Position numbers and translations under genes: made by a program. A stretch of 64,000 bases of DNA from Sphingobacterium sp. ML3W (GTDB lineage: Bacteria > Bacteroidota > Bacteroidia > Sphingobacteriales > Sphingobacteriaceae), in assembly GCF_000747525.1 (NCBI RefSeq), contig NZ_CP009278.1, positions 3,162,001 to 3,226,000 of the forward strand. The letters run 5' to 3'. Numbering within the stretch: position 1 is the stretch's first letter; the number at the start of each line of letters is the position of its first letter. Below are positions 8,383-18,068 of the stretch, piece by piece. Below the pieces are notes generated by a model. The model did no database searches. It was given only the letters and a program-made list of their open reading frames with translations, and had not been told where the DNA came from.

Positions 8383-9567
8383 ATGAAGGATTTAATTTAT
8401 CTTGATAATAATGCAACAACTAAAATTCTGGATAAAGTATGGGATACCATGGTTCCCTATTTTATCCAGAATTATGGAAATGCCTCCAGCATGCACCATA
8501 GCATGGGGCGCGAAGCAAATGCTGCAATAGAAAAAGCGCGTATGCAAGTCGCACAAGCATTAAACTGCCAAACAAAAGAAATTTTCTTCAATTCAGGTGC
8601 TACCGAAGCCATTAATACCGTTTTAAAAGGAATTTATAAGAACTATCAATCCAAGGGCAAGCATATCCTCACGGTCAAGACAGAACACAAGGCGGTGCTC
8701 ACTACCTTGCAGGAGTTGGAAAAAGAAGGAGCATCTGTTACCTATCTAGATGTTGATGGTTCAGGAAAAATCAAACTTACCGACCTAGAAGACAATATTA
8801 CGGATGAGACTATCTTGGTGTGCATTATGGCCGCAAACAATGAGACGGGATATATACACCCTATAGCCGAGATTGCAGCAATATGCAATAGAAAAGATAC
8901 GCTATATTTTTGTGACGCCACACAATACATCGGTAAAATTCCACTGGACCTTAACCATATCCCAATTGATATATTATGCCTAAGTGCTCACAAAATACAT
9001 GGTCCAAAAGGAATTGGAGCCCTATTCCTACGCCGTAAATCAAAACCCATACAAATCAATCCGCTCATTATAGGTGGCGGACAAGAAAATGGATTCCGAG
9101 CTGGTACATACAATGTGCCTAATATTATAGGATTAGGCAGTGCAATAGCACAAATGTCTCTTAACTTAGAAAAATCTGAATATATTACAACCTTAAGGGT
9201 CTATTTAGAAGAATCTTTAAGTAGCATACCTGAAGTATATATTCATGCAAAGAATACATCACGACTACCCAATACAACCTCCATTTGCTTTAGGCATATA
9301 CATGCCAGCGAGCTGATGACACGTTGCCCGCAGTTAGCATTGTCCTCAGGTTCGGCCTGTGTTAGCGGTACAAGAGACCCTTCTCATGTACTTCTCGCAA
9401 TGGGCGTCACCAAAGAAGATGCATTAGCTACAGTGCGATTTAGTTTAAGTATTTACAGTACGATGGAGGAAATAGAGACAACTATCAGGTTGGTTAGATA
9501 TGCTGTCACTAAGATTAGAGAAAACTCCCCTATTTGGCAACTCTTCCAAGCTGGTCTTATTACTTAA
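8383..9567 (+). CDS. cysteine desulfurase (IscS/NifS class)
   Basis: A 394-residue PLP enzyme that takes sulfur from L-cysteine as a protein persulfide for Fe-S cluster and thiocofactor assembly in the cytoplasm. Visible features are the N-terminal YLDNNATTK, the PLP lysine K204 in SAHKIHGPKG, the RAGT segment at 239-242 and the catalytic cysteine C326 in SSGSACVSG on the flexible loop of the group I (IscS/NifS) type. An IscA-type gene follows at 9658; no scaffold IscU is present nearby. SufS is a distant alternative excluded by the loop type. Confidence 0.92.
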   Translation: MKDLIYLDNNATTKILDKVWDTMVPYFIQNYGNASSMHHSMGREANAAIEKARMQVAQALNCQTKEIFFNSGATEAINTVLKGIYKNYQSKGKHILTVKTEHKAVLTTLQELEKEGASVTYLDVDGSGKIKLTDLEDNITDETILVCIMAANNETGYIHPIAEIAAICNRKDTLYFCDATQYIGKIPLDLNHIPIDILCLSAHKIHGPKGIGALFLRRKSKPIQINPLIIGGGQENGFRAGTYNVPNIIGLGSAIAQMSLNLEKSEYITTLRVYLEESLSSIPEVYIHAKNTSRLPNTTSICFRHIHASELMTRCPQLALSSGSACVSGTRDPSHVLLAMGVTKEDALATVRFSLSIYSTMEEIETTIRLVRYAVTKIRENSPIWQLFQAGLIT

Positions 9568-9657
9568 TTATTACATTTGCGACCACATTTAAATTGGAAA
9601 TAAAAAAGAAGTTATCGTAATTTGTAACATTCAATATTAATATAATAATTCAGCGAT

Positions 9658-9984
9658 ATGGTAACCGTTACAGACAAAGCAAAATCTCGAATTGATGAGA
9701 TAATGAGTACTGAAAAATATGACAGCAGTTATTTTGTTCGTGTTGCTGTCGAAAGCGGAGGCTGTTCTGGCTTAAGCTATAATTTACATTTCGACAACGA
9801 AGAAAAAAAAGGTGACCAATTTTGTGAAGATAATGGAGTTAAAGTTTGTTTAGATATCAAGTCATTCCTATATCTAGCGGGAACAGAACTTGATTACTCC
9901 GATGGATTGGATGGCAAGGGATTTGAATTTCACAATCCTAATGCAACGAGAACCTGCGCTTGTGGAGAAAGTTTTTCTGTCTAA
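9658..9984 (+). CDS. A-type Fe-S carrier protein (IscA/SufA/ErpA family)
   Basis: A 108-residue protein with the three invariant cysteines of A-type carriers: C36 in ESGGCSGLSY, and C100 and C102 in the C-terminal TCACGESF. Members receive and pass on Fe-S clusters in the cytoplasm. It follows the cysteine desulfurase gene on the same strand after 90 bases, and a hairpin terminator comes after it. The sequence does not decide between IscA, SufA and ErpA. Confidence 0.92.
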   Translation: MVTVTDKAKSRIDEIMSTEKYDSSYFVRVAVESGGCSGLSYNLHFDNEEKKGDQFCEDNGVKVCLDIKSFLYLAGTELDYSDGLDGKGFEFHNPNATRTCACGESFSV

Positions 9985-10007
9985 AGAAAATAAACATATT
10001 AGAAATG

Positions 10008-10042
10008 AGGTCACCATAGGAATATGGTGACCTTCTTATTTA
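10008..10042 (+). terminator. rho-independent terminator
   Basis: AGGTCACCATA, loop GGAA, TATGGTGACCT, then a T-rich run (TCTTATTTAT). It ends the Fe-S gene group. Confidence 0.8.
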
Positions 10043-10265
10043 TAAGATATCATCAATTATGGTAAATTCTTGCCATCACATCAAAAATATATCATGATGT
10101 AAATAAATTTACCAACGATACCTTGTTATATCTGAAATATTGTTATTTTTGAGGCAAATTGAAAAAAACAGAATTTGTTTTGAAGATGACTTCAATCAAA
10201 TTCTTTACAGATACAAATGAAAAATAGATAACCAAGAGGCTATTTTTTGATATTATATACATTTC

Positions 10266-11273
10266 ATGGATAAAAGAAAGTTATTAAAAACTGAAGTTGC
10301 GATTAGTTTTGTAAAGGATACTTTTGCACAACAACTTAGAAATAATTTAGGATTGATTCCTATCTCATCTCCTTTGGTTGTTTTAGATGGTACAGGTATA
10401 AACGATGATTTAAATGGTATTGAGAGACCCGTTGCTTTCCCAATTAAATCACTACAAGAGCGTAAAGCGGTTGTGGTTCATTCACTTGCTAAATGGAAAC
10501 GTTTACGCTTAAAAGAATTAGAACTAGAAGTAGGTGAAGGAATATTGACAGATATGCGTGCCCTTCGTCCTGACGAAGATTACACACCCATCCACTCCAT
10601 TTATGTAGATCAGTGGGATTGGGAGAAAACCATTTCAGCAGAGCAAAGAAATTTTACCATCTTAAAGGATACGGTACTTAAAATATATGATGCATTACGT
10701 TTCACCGAAAAACAAGTAGAACGTCAATATCCAGATATTAAAGCAGTATTACCAGAAGAAATCACTTTTATTTCGTCTGAAGACTTATTACAGAAATATC
10801 CTACATTCACCCCGAAAGAACGTGAAAATGCGATTGCTGAAGCCTGTGGTGCTGTATTTATTTATGGCATTGGTGGTGTTCTTTCAAACGGCGAACCTCA
10901 TGATGGTCGTGCAGCAGATTACGATGATTGGAGCACAGACAATGGCAATGGCACCAATGGACTCAACGGTGATATATTGGTATGGAATACGGTTTTAAAG
11001 ACTGCTTTCGAATTGTCATCTATGGGTGTCCGTGTCGATAAAGCAGCTTTACAAAAACAACTTACCATCAGAAATAATCCGGAACGTGCAACATTATCTT
11101 TTCACAAAATGCTTTTGAATGATGAGTTACCTGACGCTATCGGCGGTGGTATTGGCCAGTCAAGAGTATGCATGTTCATGCTAAAGAAAGCACATATCGG
11201 TGAAGTTCAAGTAAGTATATGGGACGAACAAGAAAAACAGTCTCTACAAGAAAAAGGAATTCATTTATTATAA
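10266..11273 (+). CDS. asnA: aspartate-ammonia ligase (asparagine synthetase A)
   Basis: The 335-residue, full-length AsnA makes asparagine from aspartate, ammonia and ATP (giving AMP and PPi) in the cytoplasm. It has the class II aminoacyl-tRNA-synthetase fold; recognisable segments are FVKDTFAQQLRNNLGLIPIS, PVAFPIKSLQ, VVHSLAKWKR, DMRALRPDED, YVDQWDWEK and the C-terminal IGGGIGQSRVCMFML. It stands alone between two terminators. I saw no clean TAnnTTTG box within 40 bases upstream. Confidence 0.95.
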   Translation: MDKRKLLKTEVAISFVKDTFAQQLRNNLGLIPISSPLVVLDGTGINDDLNGIERPVAFPIKSLQERKAVVVHSLAKWKRLRLKELELEVGEGILTDMRALRPDEDYTPIHSIYVDQWDWEKTISAEQRNFTILKDTVLKIYDALRFTEKQVERQYPDIKAVLPEEITFISSEDLLQKYPTFTPKERENAIAEACGAVFIYGIGGVLSNGEPHDGRAADYDDWSTDNGNGTNGLNGDILVWNTVLKTAFELSSMGVRVDKAALQKQLTIRNNPERATLSFHKMLLNDELPDAIGGGIGQSRVCMFMLKKAHIGEVQVSIWDEQEKQSLQEKGIHLL

Positions 11274-11287
11274 TCGAATTTGATTAC

Positions 11288-11323
11288 AAAAAAAAGGTCT
11301 GCTGATAGCAGACCTTTTTTTTG
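11288..11323 (+). terminator. rho-independent terminator
   Basis: GGTCTGCT, loop GAT, AGCAGACC, flanked by eight A on the left and eight T on the right. It ends asnA directly before the helicase promoter. Confidence 0.88.
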
Positions 11324-11335
11324 TAATACTTTATG

Positions 11336-11343
11336 TACTTTTG
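11336..11343 (+). promoter_or_regulatory. -7 box four bases before ATG (TACTTTTG)
   Basis: TACTTTTG ends four bases before ATG 11348 and overlaps the alternative ATG at 11333. It argues that the upstream ATG is not used and that the mRNA is leaderless. Confidence 0.55.
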
Positions 11344-11347
11344 TAAC

Positions 11348-12652
11348 ATGCAAATAGACGCCATATTACAAAAACTCCATATCTCTTCGCTAAACGAAAT
11401 GCAGAAAGAGGTAATGGAAAAATTCCAAGAAAAAGAAAATCTCATCCTGCTTTCACCAACCGGCTCAGGAAAAACATTAGCTTTTGCACTAGCCTTGATG
11501 AAAACATTGGATAAAGACATTACAGACGTTCAGTCTTTGATCTTGGTTCCTACTCGCGAATTGGCTTTGCAAATCGAATCTGTATTAAAAAGAGTAGCCA
11601 CTGGTTTTAAGATTACCTGTTGCTACGGTGGTCATGATACAAAAACAGAGAGAAATAATTTAAAAAATCCACCGGCTATACTTATCGGTACACCAGGACG
11701 TATTGTTTACCACCTTGAAGGGAAACATTTCGACCCTACACAAATCAAAACGCTGGTTTTAGACGAATTCGACAAATCCTTAGAATTGGGATTTCAAGAA
11801 CAGATGTCTTTTATTATCGAACACTTAACAAGCTTACAGACAAGAATGTTAACCTCTGCTACCGCAATGAAAGAAATACCCACATTCACAGGGATTTCCT
11901 CGTCTATAGAAGTTAATTTTCTCAACCATACGCATAGCACGCCGGCATTAACCATTAGAAAAATAGTTGCTCCTATTCACAAAAAACTAGAAGCACTATT
12001 TCAACTGTTATGCAAAATAGGTAATCAAAAGGTACTCATCTTCTGTAATCACCGTGATGCAGTGGACCATATCAGTGAATTACTTCAAAATCGCGATATT
12101 ATTCACGACGTTTTCCATGGTGGACTTGAGCAAAGTGACCGTGAGTTGGCACTATTGAAATTTAGGAATAACAGTAATCATATCTTAATCACCACTGACC
12201 TTGCAGCCAGAGGACTTGACATACCAGAGATTGATGCCATTATTCATTATCAGTTACCCTATAGAGAAGACGACTTTACACACCGAAATGGTAGAACCGC
12301 TCGTATGCAAGCAAAAGGAGAAGTATTCATTATCTTAAAGCCGGATGAAGACTATCCATACGTCGCTAATGATATTGCCATAGAAGAAATTGATGGTGAA
12401 TATGATTTGCCAAAAAACTCGGAATTTGCTACTCTTTACTTTTCCGCAGGTAAAAAAGATAAGGTAAACAAAGTCGATCTCGTTGGTTTCCTATTGAATT
12501 TAGACGTGATTGAAAAAAATGACGTCGGTATTATTGAGGTCAAAGACAGGGAGTCATTCGTTGCTGTAAAACGCTCTTTAGTAAGTACTATCTTAAAATA
12601 CTCCAATCAAGGAAAAATTAAAGGAAAAAAGATTAGAATTTTAAGAAGTTAA
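11348..12652 (+). CDS. DEAD-box RNA helicase, DbpA-like
   Basis: The 434-residue protein has the two RecA-like helicase domains: motif I SPTGSGKT (36-43), Ia PTREL, motif II in the variant form DEFD (139-142), motif III SATA and motif VI HRNGRTAR. The last 70 residues (KVNKVDLVGFLLN to the end) resemble the DbpA RNA-binding domain, which targets 23S rRNA, so a role in large-subunit ribosome assembly is likely. ATG 11348 is chosen over 11333 because the earlier one lies in the -7 box. It lacks the usual upstream Q-motif phenylalanine region, as do the short Bacteroidota members. Confidence 0.87.
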   Translation: MQIDAILQKLHISSLNEMQKEVMEKFQEKENLILLSPTGSGKTLAFALALMKTLDKDITDVQSLILVPTRELALQIESVLKRVATGFKITCCYGGHDTKTERNNLKNPPAILIGTPGRIVYHLEGKHFDPTQIKTLVLDEFDKSLELGFQEQMSFIIEHLTSLQTRMLTSATAMKEIPTFTGISSSIEVNFLNHTHSTPALTIRKIVAPIHKKLEALFQLLCKIGNQKVLIFCNHRDAVDHISELLQNRDIIHDVFHGGLEQSDRELALLKFRNNSNHILITTDLAARGLDIPEIDAIIHYQLPYREDDFTHRNGRTARMQAKGEVFIILKPDEDYPYVANDIAIEEIDGEYDLPKNSEFATLYFSAGKKDKVNKVDLVGFLLNLDVIEKNDVGIIEVKDRESFVAVKRSLVSTILKYSNQGKIKGKKIRILRS

Positions 12653-12690
12653 GAACCTTCTTCTTCATAAAATGGTAATTATCACCTATT

Positions 12691-12737
12691 AAAAAAATAC
12701 CAGATTAGATTTTTCAATCTTTAATCTGGTATTTTTC
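12691..12737 (+). terminator. rho-independent terminator
   Basis: ATACCAGATTA pairs with TAATCTGGTAT across a 14-base loop and is followed by TTTTC; A-rich upstream. Confidence 0.75.
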
Positions 12738-12794
12738 ATTTATCACTTTAGACTTTTTGCTTATCTTGTCCTTTCAAATCATTAATCTAAAACC

Positions 12795-14654
12795 ATGAAA
12801 AAAGTACTAATCATTTTTTCAGTTTTCCTCATAACCATCTCACTTCAAGTGAAGGCTCAAGTAACACTCGAACCAAACTATGTAAAAGAACATTATGAGA
12901 AAAAAGAAATAGCAATCCCTATGCGCGACGGAGTAAAATTATTTACTACAATTTATACCCCCAAGGATAAAAGTCAGCAATATCCCGTTTTATTGAACCG
13001 TACCCCATATACCGTGGGACCATACGGCGAGGATAAATTCAAGGAAAGCTTAGGTAATTTTCCAGCCATGACAACCGAAGGATACATTTTTGTTTATCAA
13101 GATGTGCGCGGTAAATGGATGAGCGAGGGAACTTTTGAGGATATCAGACCAACAAACTTAAAAAAAGGAAAAAGAGAAATTGATGAAAGTACCGATACCT
13201 ATGATTTATTAGAATGGCTAAGCAAAAACTTACAAAACTACAATGGTAAAGCAGGTATGTACGGAATTTCGTATCCGGGCTTCTATTCCACAGTAAGTCT
13301 TGTCAAAACACATCCATCACTAAAAGCCGTTTCCCCTCAAGCCCCAGTTACAAATTGGTATATGGGTGATGATTTTCATCACAATGGTATTCTATTCACC
13401 GGAGATGCATTCAAGTTTATGTCAAGTTTTGGTATCCCCCGTCCCAAGCCAATTACACCAGACCAAGCGCCACAGACTTTTCAGTATCCTTCAAAAGATG
13501 TTTACCAATTTTATTTAGATGCCGGCACAGCCAAGGATTTAAAAGATAAGTACTTCGCCGATTCGGTTAAATTTTGGAACGATGTGTTTGCGCACCCCCA
13601 TTATGACCAGTTTTGGAAAGACCGTGAGATATTACCACATGTAAAAAATGTAAAACCTGCCGTAATGATCGTTGGTGGATTTTTCGATGCAGAAGATACC
13701 TATGGGACATTTGAAACCTATAAAACAATCGAAAAACAAAATCCAAACAACAATTCGATACTAGTAGTAGGCCCTTGGTTCCACGGTGGCTGGGTAAGAG
13801 GTGATGGAAGTTCTTTCGGCGATATACAATTCGACCAAAAAACCAGCGTAACCTATCAAGAGCAGTTCGAATTACCTTTCTTCAACTACTACCTAAAAGG
13901 AAAAGGTGACTTTAAGGCTTCTGAAGCAAACATCTTCATCACCGGTAGCAATCAGTGGAAAGCTTTTGAAAAATGGCCCCCGCAGGAAGTAGAGGATAAA
14001 AAGCTTTATTTACAGCCCCAAGGAAAACTCGGTTTCGATCAGGTAAAACGCACAGATTCTTGGGATGAATATGTCAGCGACCCCAATAAACCAGTACCTT
14101 ACCAAGCAGGCATCATGGAAAGCAGAACGCGTGAATACATGATTGACGACCAACGGTTTGCTTCTTCAAGACCAGACGTAATGGTATATCAAACAGAGCC
14201 TCTGGCAGCGGATCTCACAATAGTAGGGCCTATTAAAAACTTTCTTAAAGTATCGACCTCAGGAACTGATGCCGACTATGTCGTAAAATTGATAGATGTC
14301 TACCCTGCTAATAGCCCTTCTTTCAATAACAAAGTGATGGACGGCTATCAAATGTTGGTGCGTGGAGAAATTATGGCCGGTAAATACAGAAATGGATTTG
14401 AAAAAGCAGAAGCTATGCAGCCCGGTTTTGTAACTGCAATTGATTATACCATGCCAGATGTTGCGCACACATTCAAAAAGGGACATCGTATCATGCTTCA
14501 AGTACAAAACACATGGTTCCCGCTTGCAGAACGAAACCCACAACAGTTTTTTGAAGGATATGAAGCAACAGCAGGCGACTACCGGAAAGCTACACATCGC
14601 ATTTTCCATGACGTCAATAATTCATCTTATATACAATTTGCCATTTTAAAATAG
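12795..14654 (+). CDS. exported CocE/NonD family hydrolase (S15-type acylase or ester hydrolase)
   Basis: The 619-residue enzyme starts with a signal peptide (about 1-21, cleavage near KAQ). An alpha/beta-hydrolase domain follows, with nucleophile S159 in MYGISYPGF, an oxyanion segment with Y72 of NRTPYTV, an aspartate in GFFDAEDTYG and a histidine in VGPWFHGGW. A C-terminal jelly-roll domain (about 400-619; X-Pro dipeptidyl-peptidase C-terminal type) follows. This matches alpha-amino-acid ester hydrolases and glutaryl-7-ACA acylase. It acts in the periplasm; a dipeptide or acyl-amide substrate is likely but unproven. Confidence 0.88.
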   Translation: MKKVLIIFSVFLITISLQVKAQVTLEPNYVKEHYEKKEIAIPMRDGVKLFTTIYTPKDKSQQYPVLLNRTPYTVGPYGEDKFKESLGNFPAMTTEGYIFVYQDVRGKWMSEGTFEDIRPTNLKKGKREIDESTDTYDLLEWLSKNLQNYNGKAGMYGISYPGFYSTVSLVKTHPSLKAVSPQAPVTNWYMGDDFHHNGILFTGDAFKFMSSFGIPRPKPITPDQAPQTFQYPSKDVYQFYLDAGTAKDLKDKYFADSVKFWNDVFAHPHYDQFWKDREILPHVKNVKPAVMIVGGFFDAEDTYGTFETYKTIEKQNPNNNSILVVGPWFHGGWVRGDGSSFGDIQFDQKTSVTYQEQFELPFFNYYLKGKGDFKASEANIFITGSNQWKAFEKWPPQEVEDKKLYLQPQGKLGFDQVKRTDSWDEYVSDPNKPVPYQAGIMESRTREYMIDDQRFASSRPDVMVYQTEPLAADLTIVGPIKNFLKVSTSGTDADYVVKLIDVYPANSPSFNNKVMDGYQMLVRGEIMAGKYRNGFEKAEAMQPGFVTAIDYTMPDVAHTFKKGHRIMLQVQNTWFPLAERNPQQFFEGYEATAGDYRKATHRIFHDVNNSSYIQFAILK

Positions 14655-14659
14655 GTAGC

Positions 14660-15127
14660 ATGCTTTACCCCTTTTTTCTTGCCTTACATTCCGCTAGCAG
14701 ATGGATTATTATCTGTTGTATCATCCTGCTCTTATTGCCGGCCTATTGGGGCTGGAAAAAAGGACATAAAGTAACCAAATTGGACCATAGCCTACAAATC
14801 GCAACAATTATACTACTCTACTTACAACTTATGATCGGCTTAACCCTTTATTTAGAAAGTCCGATTGTACAGTATTTTATCGAAAACTTCCAAACAGCAA
14901 TCAAATTGCGTCAAGTACGTTTCTTTGGTATGGAGCATATCACGATGATGACCATTGGCATTACCGTATTTACAATAGGCTACATAAAAGCCCTTAAAAA
15001 ACAAAGCAGCGCAGATAAATTCAGAACGATATTTATCTACACTGCTTGGGCTATGTTTATTATCTTCACTTCTATCCCTTGGGAATTCTCCCCATTAACG
15101 AGCAGGCCTAGCTTTAGAGCTTTTTAA
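14660..15127 (+). CDS. small four-helix membrane protein, cytochrome-b-like
   Basis: The 155-residue protein has four predicted membrane helices (about 5-30, 43-65, 92-110, 124-143) and histidines near helix ends (H10, H44, H93). Related Bacteroidota proteins are often called cytochrome b-like; haem binding is not demonstrated by the sequence. It starts five bases after the hydrolase stop, so the two genes are co-transcribed. Function unknown. Confidence 0.6.
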   Translation: MLYPFFLALHSASRWIIICCIILLLLPAYWGWKKGHKVTKLDHSLQIATIILLYLQLMIGLTLYLESPIVQYFIENFQTAIKLRQVRFFGMEHITMMTIGITVFTIGYIKALKKQSSADKFRTIFIYTAWAMFIIFTSIPWEFSPLTSRPSFRAF

Positions 15128-15135
15128 ACTTCACA

Positions 15136-15921
15136 TTATACACCTTTCCAATTAGGCGTTCTTTTTTCCGCTCGCGCGGCCATACCCTCCTTAAAGTCAT
15201 GACTTGATCTCAATTTTTCTAATTGCTCAAGTAAAAAAGCGTACTGTTCAGTCGATTTAAGACCACCCAATTGCTTAGCTGCCTCAAAGCCCATCTTAAC
15301 CGCTAAAGGTGCCGCAGAACATAGCTTAGTAAACAAAGCGGGCAAGACCTCCGGCCTTTGGTCTAAAAGTTCATATACGATGCCCATACTCTTCATATCC
15401 TGCGCCGTAATTACCTCTGATTGGATACACATATCCAAAGCTTTATGATAAGGTAAATGTTTCAGTAAGCCAACTAAGACCTGAAATGGAAATAAACCGA
15501 TCTGAACCTCAGGCAAAGAGAACTGCACAGCCGAATGCGCAAAAACATAAGTACATTCCAAAAGCAGCAGAAATCCTCCAGCAATAACATCTCCTTGCAC
15601 GACTGCGATCGATGGTTTATTGAATTGAGACATGACTTCTCCCAATGATAAATTCACATGCGGAATCGCTTTTACCCGATCCTCAAAAACTGGATTTTCA
15701 AAAGCTTTCAAATCCATCCCAGCGCAAAATATTGGTCCTTCCGCATCTAATACCAATACCCGAATTTCAGGGTCTGAATTTGCGAATTGTAATGCATGAT
15801 GAATCTCATCAATCATCGCCGCAGTGAATGCATTACGCTTTTCGGGACGTGCAAGTGTTAAGTAAAACACATGATTTTCGATTCTTTTCTTTATAAACCT
15901 ATAATTTACATCAGAATACAT
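15136..15921 (-). CDS. enoyl-CoA hydratase/isomerase family protein (possible methylglutaconyl-CoA hydratase)
   Basis: The 261-residue crotonase-fold enzyme shows the N-terminal VFYLTLARPEKRNAFTAAM, the first oxyanion segment GPIFCAGMDLKAF, and the second region SIAVVQGDVIAGGFLLLLECT. Crotonases hydrate or isomerise acyl-CoA esters. Its place after HMG-CoA lyase and acyl-CoA dehydrogenase genes suggests the hydratase step of leucine breakdown (3-methylglutaconyl-CoA to HMG-CoA). The residue pattern at the second active-site glutamate position is not clear, so the exact reaction is inference. It is last in a minus-strand operon. Confidence 0.75.
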   Translation of the reverse strand: MYSDVNYRFIKKRIENHVFYLTLARPEKRNAFTAAMIDEIHHALQFANSDPEIRVLVLDAEGPIFCAGMDLKAFENPVFEDRVKAIPHVNLSLGEVMSQFNKPSIAVVQGDVIAGGFLLLLECTYVFAHSAVQFSLPEVQIGLFPFQVLVGLLKHLPYHKALDMCIQSEVITAQDMKSMGIVYELLDQRPEVLPALFTKLCSAAPLAVKMGFEAAKQLGGLKSTEQYAFLLEQLEKLRSSHDFKEGMAARAEKRTPNWKGV

Positions 15922-15933
15922 AAAGTCTTGATT

Positions 15934-16779
15934 TTAAGATATTATTTTAATAAACTCACTACTTAAGGTCAGTATTTTATCCTCATATTTCCCTTCGAAA
16001 TAGCCCAATAAATCTTCCGTCGGAATGTTACCGACCAATTCATCTTCTGCAAATGGACAACCACCAAACCCCAGAATAGCGCCATCAAATTTTCGACAGC
16101 CTGCTAAGTAAGCCGCATTAATTTTTTCAAGACTACTCCACTTTGGTGAATGAAAATGGGCACCGATATTCAAGGCAGGAAATTGTAAAATAGCCTGTTC
16201 AAAGAGCTGTGTTATCTGCGACAATGAAGCCTCAGAAGTTGTATCTGCGAACGAGAACTCGACAACACCCAACGCTGCAATTTTCCCCATCCAATCTAGA
16301 ACTAGCTCATTGCTCCAATCATCACCAAACGGATTTCCAAAAGCCATTGAAATATAGACGACCATTTCTTTTTGATGGCTCATGGCCATCTCCACAATGC
16401 CTTTCAAACGTTCAAATGAATCCGCAATGGATGCATTTGTATTGCGTTGTTGAAAAACCTCTGATATCGAAAAGGGATAACCCAAATAGGTGAGATTTTC
16501 AGATTTCACTGCACGAGAAGCGCCTTGTTCATTGGCAACAATAGCCAATAATTTAGTTTTATTAGATGGATACAACTGTTCCAGTACTTCTTCCGTATCT
16601 ACAAGCTGCGGAACAGCCTTTGGCGATACGAATGACCCACAATCAAGCCAATCGAAAAGTTCACTCTGCAAAAGCATATTTAAATACTTCACTTTTTTTT
16701 CCGTCGGAATAAATCGCGATATACCCTGAATGGCATCTCGTGGGCATTCCACCAAAATTATATCTTCTCTTTTAGGCAT
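15934..16779 (-). CDS. HMG-CoA lyase-like protein (divergent)
   Basis: The 281-residue TIM-barrel protein has the HMG-CoA lyase marks VECPRDAIQG (aspartate and arginine of the active site), CGSFVSPKAVPQLVDTE, AHFHSPKW and the catalytic-cysteine loop GFGGCPFAEDELVGNIPTED. It should cleave HMG-CoA to acetoacetate and acetyl-CoA. Two usually invariant stretches differ: DT.G reads DTTS, and the HFHD segment reads HFHS. Its start overlaps the acyl-CoA dehydrogenase gene by eight bases. A change of acyl specificity is possible. Confidence 0.75.
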   Translation of the reverse strand: MPKREDIILVECPRDAIQGISRFIPTEKKVKYLNMLLQSELFDWLDCGSFVSPKAVPQLVDTEEVLEQLYPSNKTKLLAIVANEQGASRAVKSENLTYLGYPFSISEVFQQRNTNASIADSFERLKGIVEMAMSHQKEMVVYISMAFGNPFGDDWSNELVLDWMGKIAALGVVEFSFADTTSEASLSQITQLFEQAILQFPALNIGAHFHSPKWSSLEKINAAYLAGCRKFDGAILGFGGCPFAEDELVGNIPTEDLLGYFEGKYEDKILTLSSEFIKIIS

Positions 16780-17917
16780 CTTTTTGAATCTCTCTGGAAA
16801 TCACCATCTTCTGAATACTAGAAGTGCCTTCCCCAATTGTACATAATTTTGCATCTCTAAAAAATTTCTCTGCAGGGTAATCTTTTGTAAAACCATAACC
16901 ACCAAAGATCTGCACCGACTCATTCGATACGGAAACCGCAGCTTCTGAAGCATACAACTTAGCCATCGCTCCGATTTTAGAAATACGCTCTCCTTTATCC
17001 TTCATATAGCCCGCCTTACGAGTCAATAATTCCGCAGCCTCAATGTCAGTAGCCATTTCAGCAAGCTTAAAGCCCACAGCTTGAAATTCAAAAATCTTCT
17101 GATTGAATTGCTCCCGCTCATTGGCATATTTCAACGCACATTCATAAGCGCCACGTGCTATACCAAGCGATAATGCAGCAATTGAAATACGTCCACCGTC
17201 CAGCAATTTCAATGCCTGAACAAAGCCCTGACCTTCCTCACCGATCATCTGCTCCTCATGAATACGACAATTGTCAAAAAAGAGACATGCTGTTTCTGAA
17301 GCACGCATACCGAGTTTGTTTTCTTTCTTACCGGCAGAGAACCCTTCTGTTCCCTTTTCGATAATAAAAGCAGTAACTCCTTTTTTATCACCTTTGTCAC
17401 CCGTACGAGCAAGTACAACAGCCACATCTGAACTAATAGCATGTGTAATGAAGTTTTTAGATCCATTAAGCACAAAATAATCACCATCTCGAACCGCTAC
17501 CGTAGCTAAACCTCCAGCATCAGACCCCGAACCTGTTTCTGTAAGCCCCCAAGCACCAAGCCATTCTCCGGTCGCCAATTTGGGCAAATATTTTTGTTTC
17601 TGGCTGTCATTGGCAAAACTTAAAATGTGATTTGTGCACAACGAATTATGTGCTGCCAACGAAAGGCCAATTGAACCGCATACTTTGGAGATCTCATCCA
17701 AAATAGTAATGTACTCCTGATATCCAAAACCAGAGCCACCATACGCTTCAGGAACAATAATACCCATAAAACCATGCTCACCTAATTTCTTAAATAAAGC
17801 CACAGGGAATGTTTGTGACTCATCCCATTCCATGATGTAGGGACGAATATGAATTTCTGCAAAGTCTCGAGCACTTTGGCGGATCATCATCATTTGTTGT
17901 TCATTTTCAATAAACAT
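16772..17917 (-). CDS. acyl-CoA dehydrogenase
   Basis: The 381-residue, full-length FAD enzyme oxidises an acyl-CoA to the 2-enoyl-CoA in the cytoplasm and passes electrons to electron-transfer flavoprotein. Signatures are GAWGLTETGSGSDAGG (121-136), QIFGGYGFTKDYPAEKFFRD (336-355) and the catalytic base E363 in IGEGTSSIQ. That glutamate position is typical of short- and medium-chain dehydrogenases; isovaleryl-CoA dehydrogenase normally places its base elsewhere. Context (carboxyltransferase, HMG-CoA lyase) points to leucine catabolism, sequence points to butyryl- or branched short-chain-CoA. Confidence 0.88.
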   Translation of the reverse strand: MFIENEQQMMMIRQSARDFAEIHIRPYIMEWDESQTFPVALFKKLGEHGFMGIIVPEAYGGSGFGYQEYITILDEISKVCGSIGLSLAAHNSLCTNHILSFANDSQKQKYLPKLATGEWLGAWGLTETGSGSDAGGLATVAVRDGDYFVLNGSKNFITHAISSDVAVVLARTGDKGDKKGVTAFIIEKGTEGFSAGKKENKLGMRASETACLFFDNCRIHEEQMIGEEGQGFVQALKLLDGGRISIAALSLGIARGAYECALKYANEREQFNQKIFEFQAVGFKLAEMATDIEAAELLTRKAGYMKDKGERISKIGAMAKLYASEAAVSVSNESVQIFGGYGFTKDYPAEKFFRDAKLCTIGEGTSSIQKMVISREIQKDA

Positions 17918-18068
17918 AAATGTTATCTTTAATTTATAATTGGAATTCTGTTATTTACAATAATAACAAAATTATAAGACCTTTTTTTAGACAAACTCAA
18001 AATATAATGTTAAATTTATCACATATTATCAAATCCTTAATTTGACAAGCTTAAAATCCAATTATAAC

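Noticed and set aside
18042..18068. In-frame TTG start extending the carboxyltransferase gene
   Set aside because: The TTG is part of the promoter-like TTAATTTG and the added residues are not family-like.
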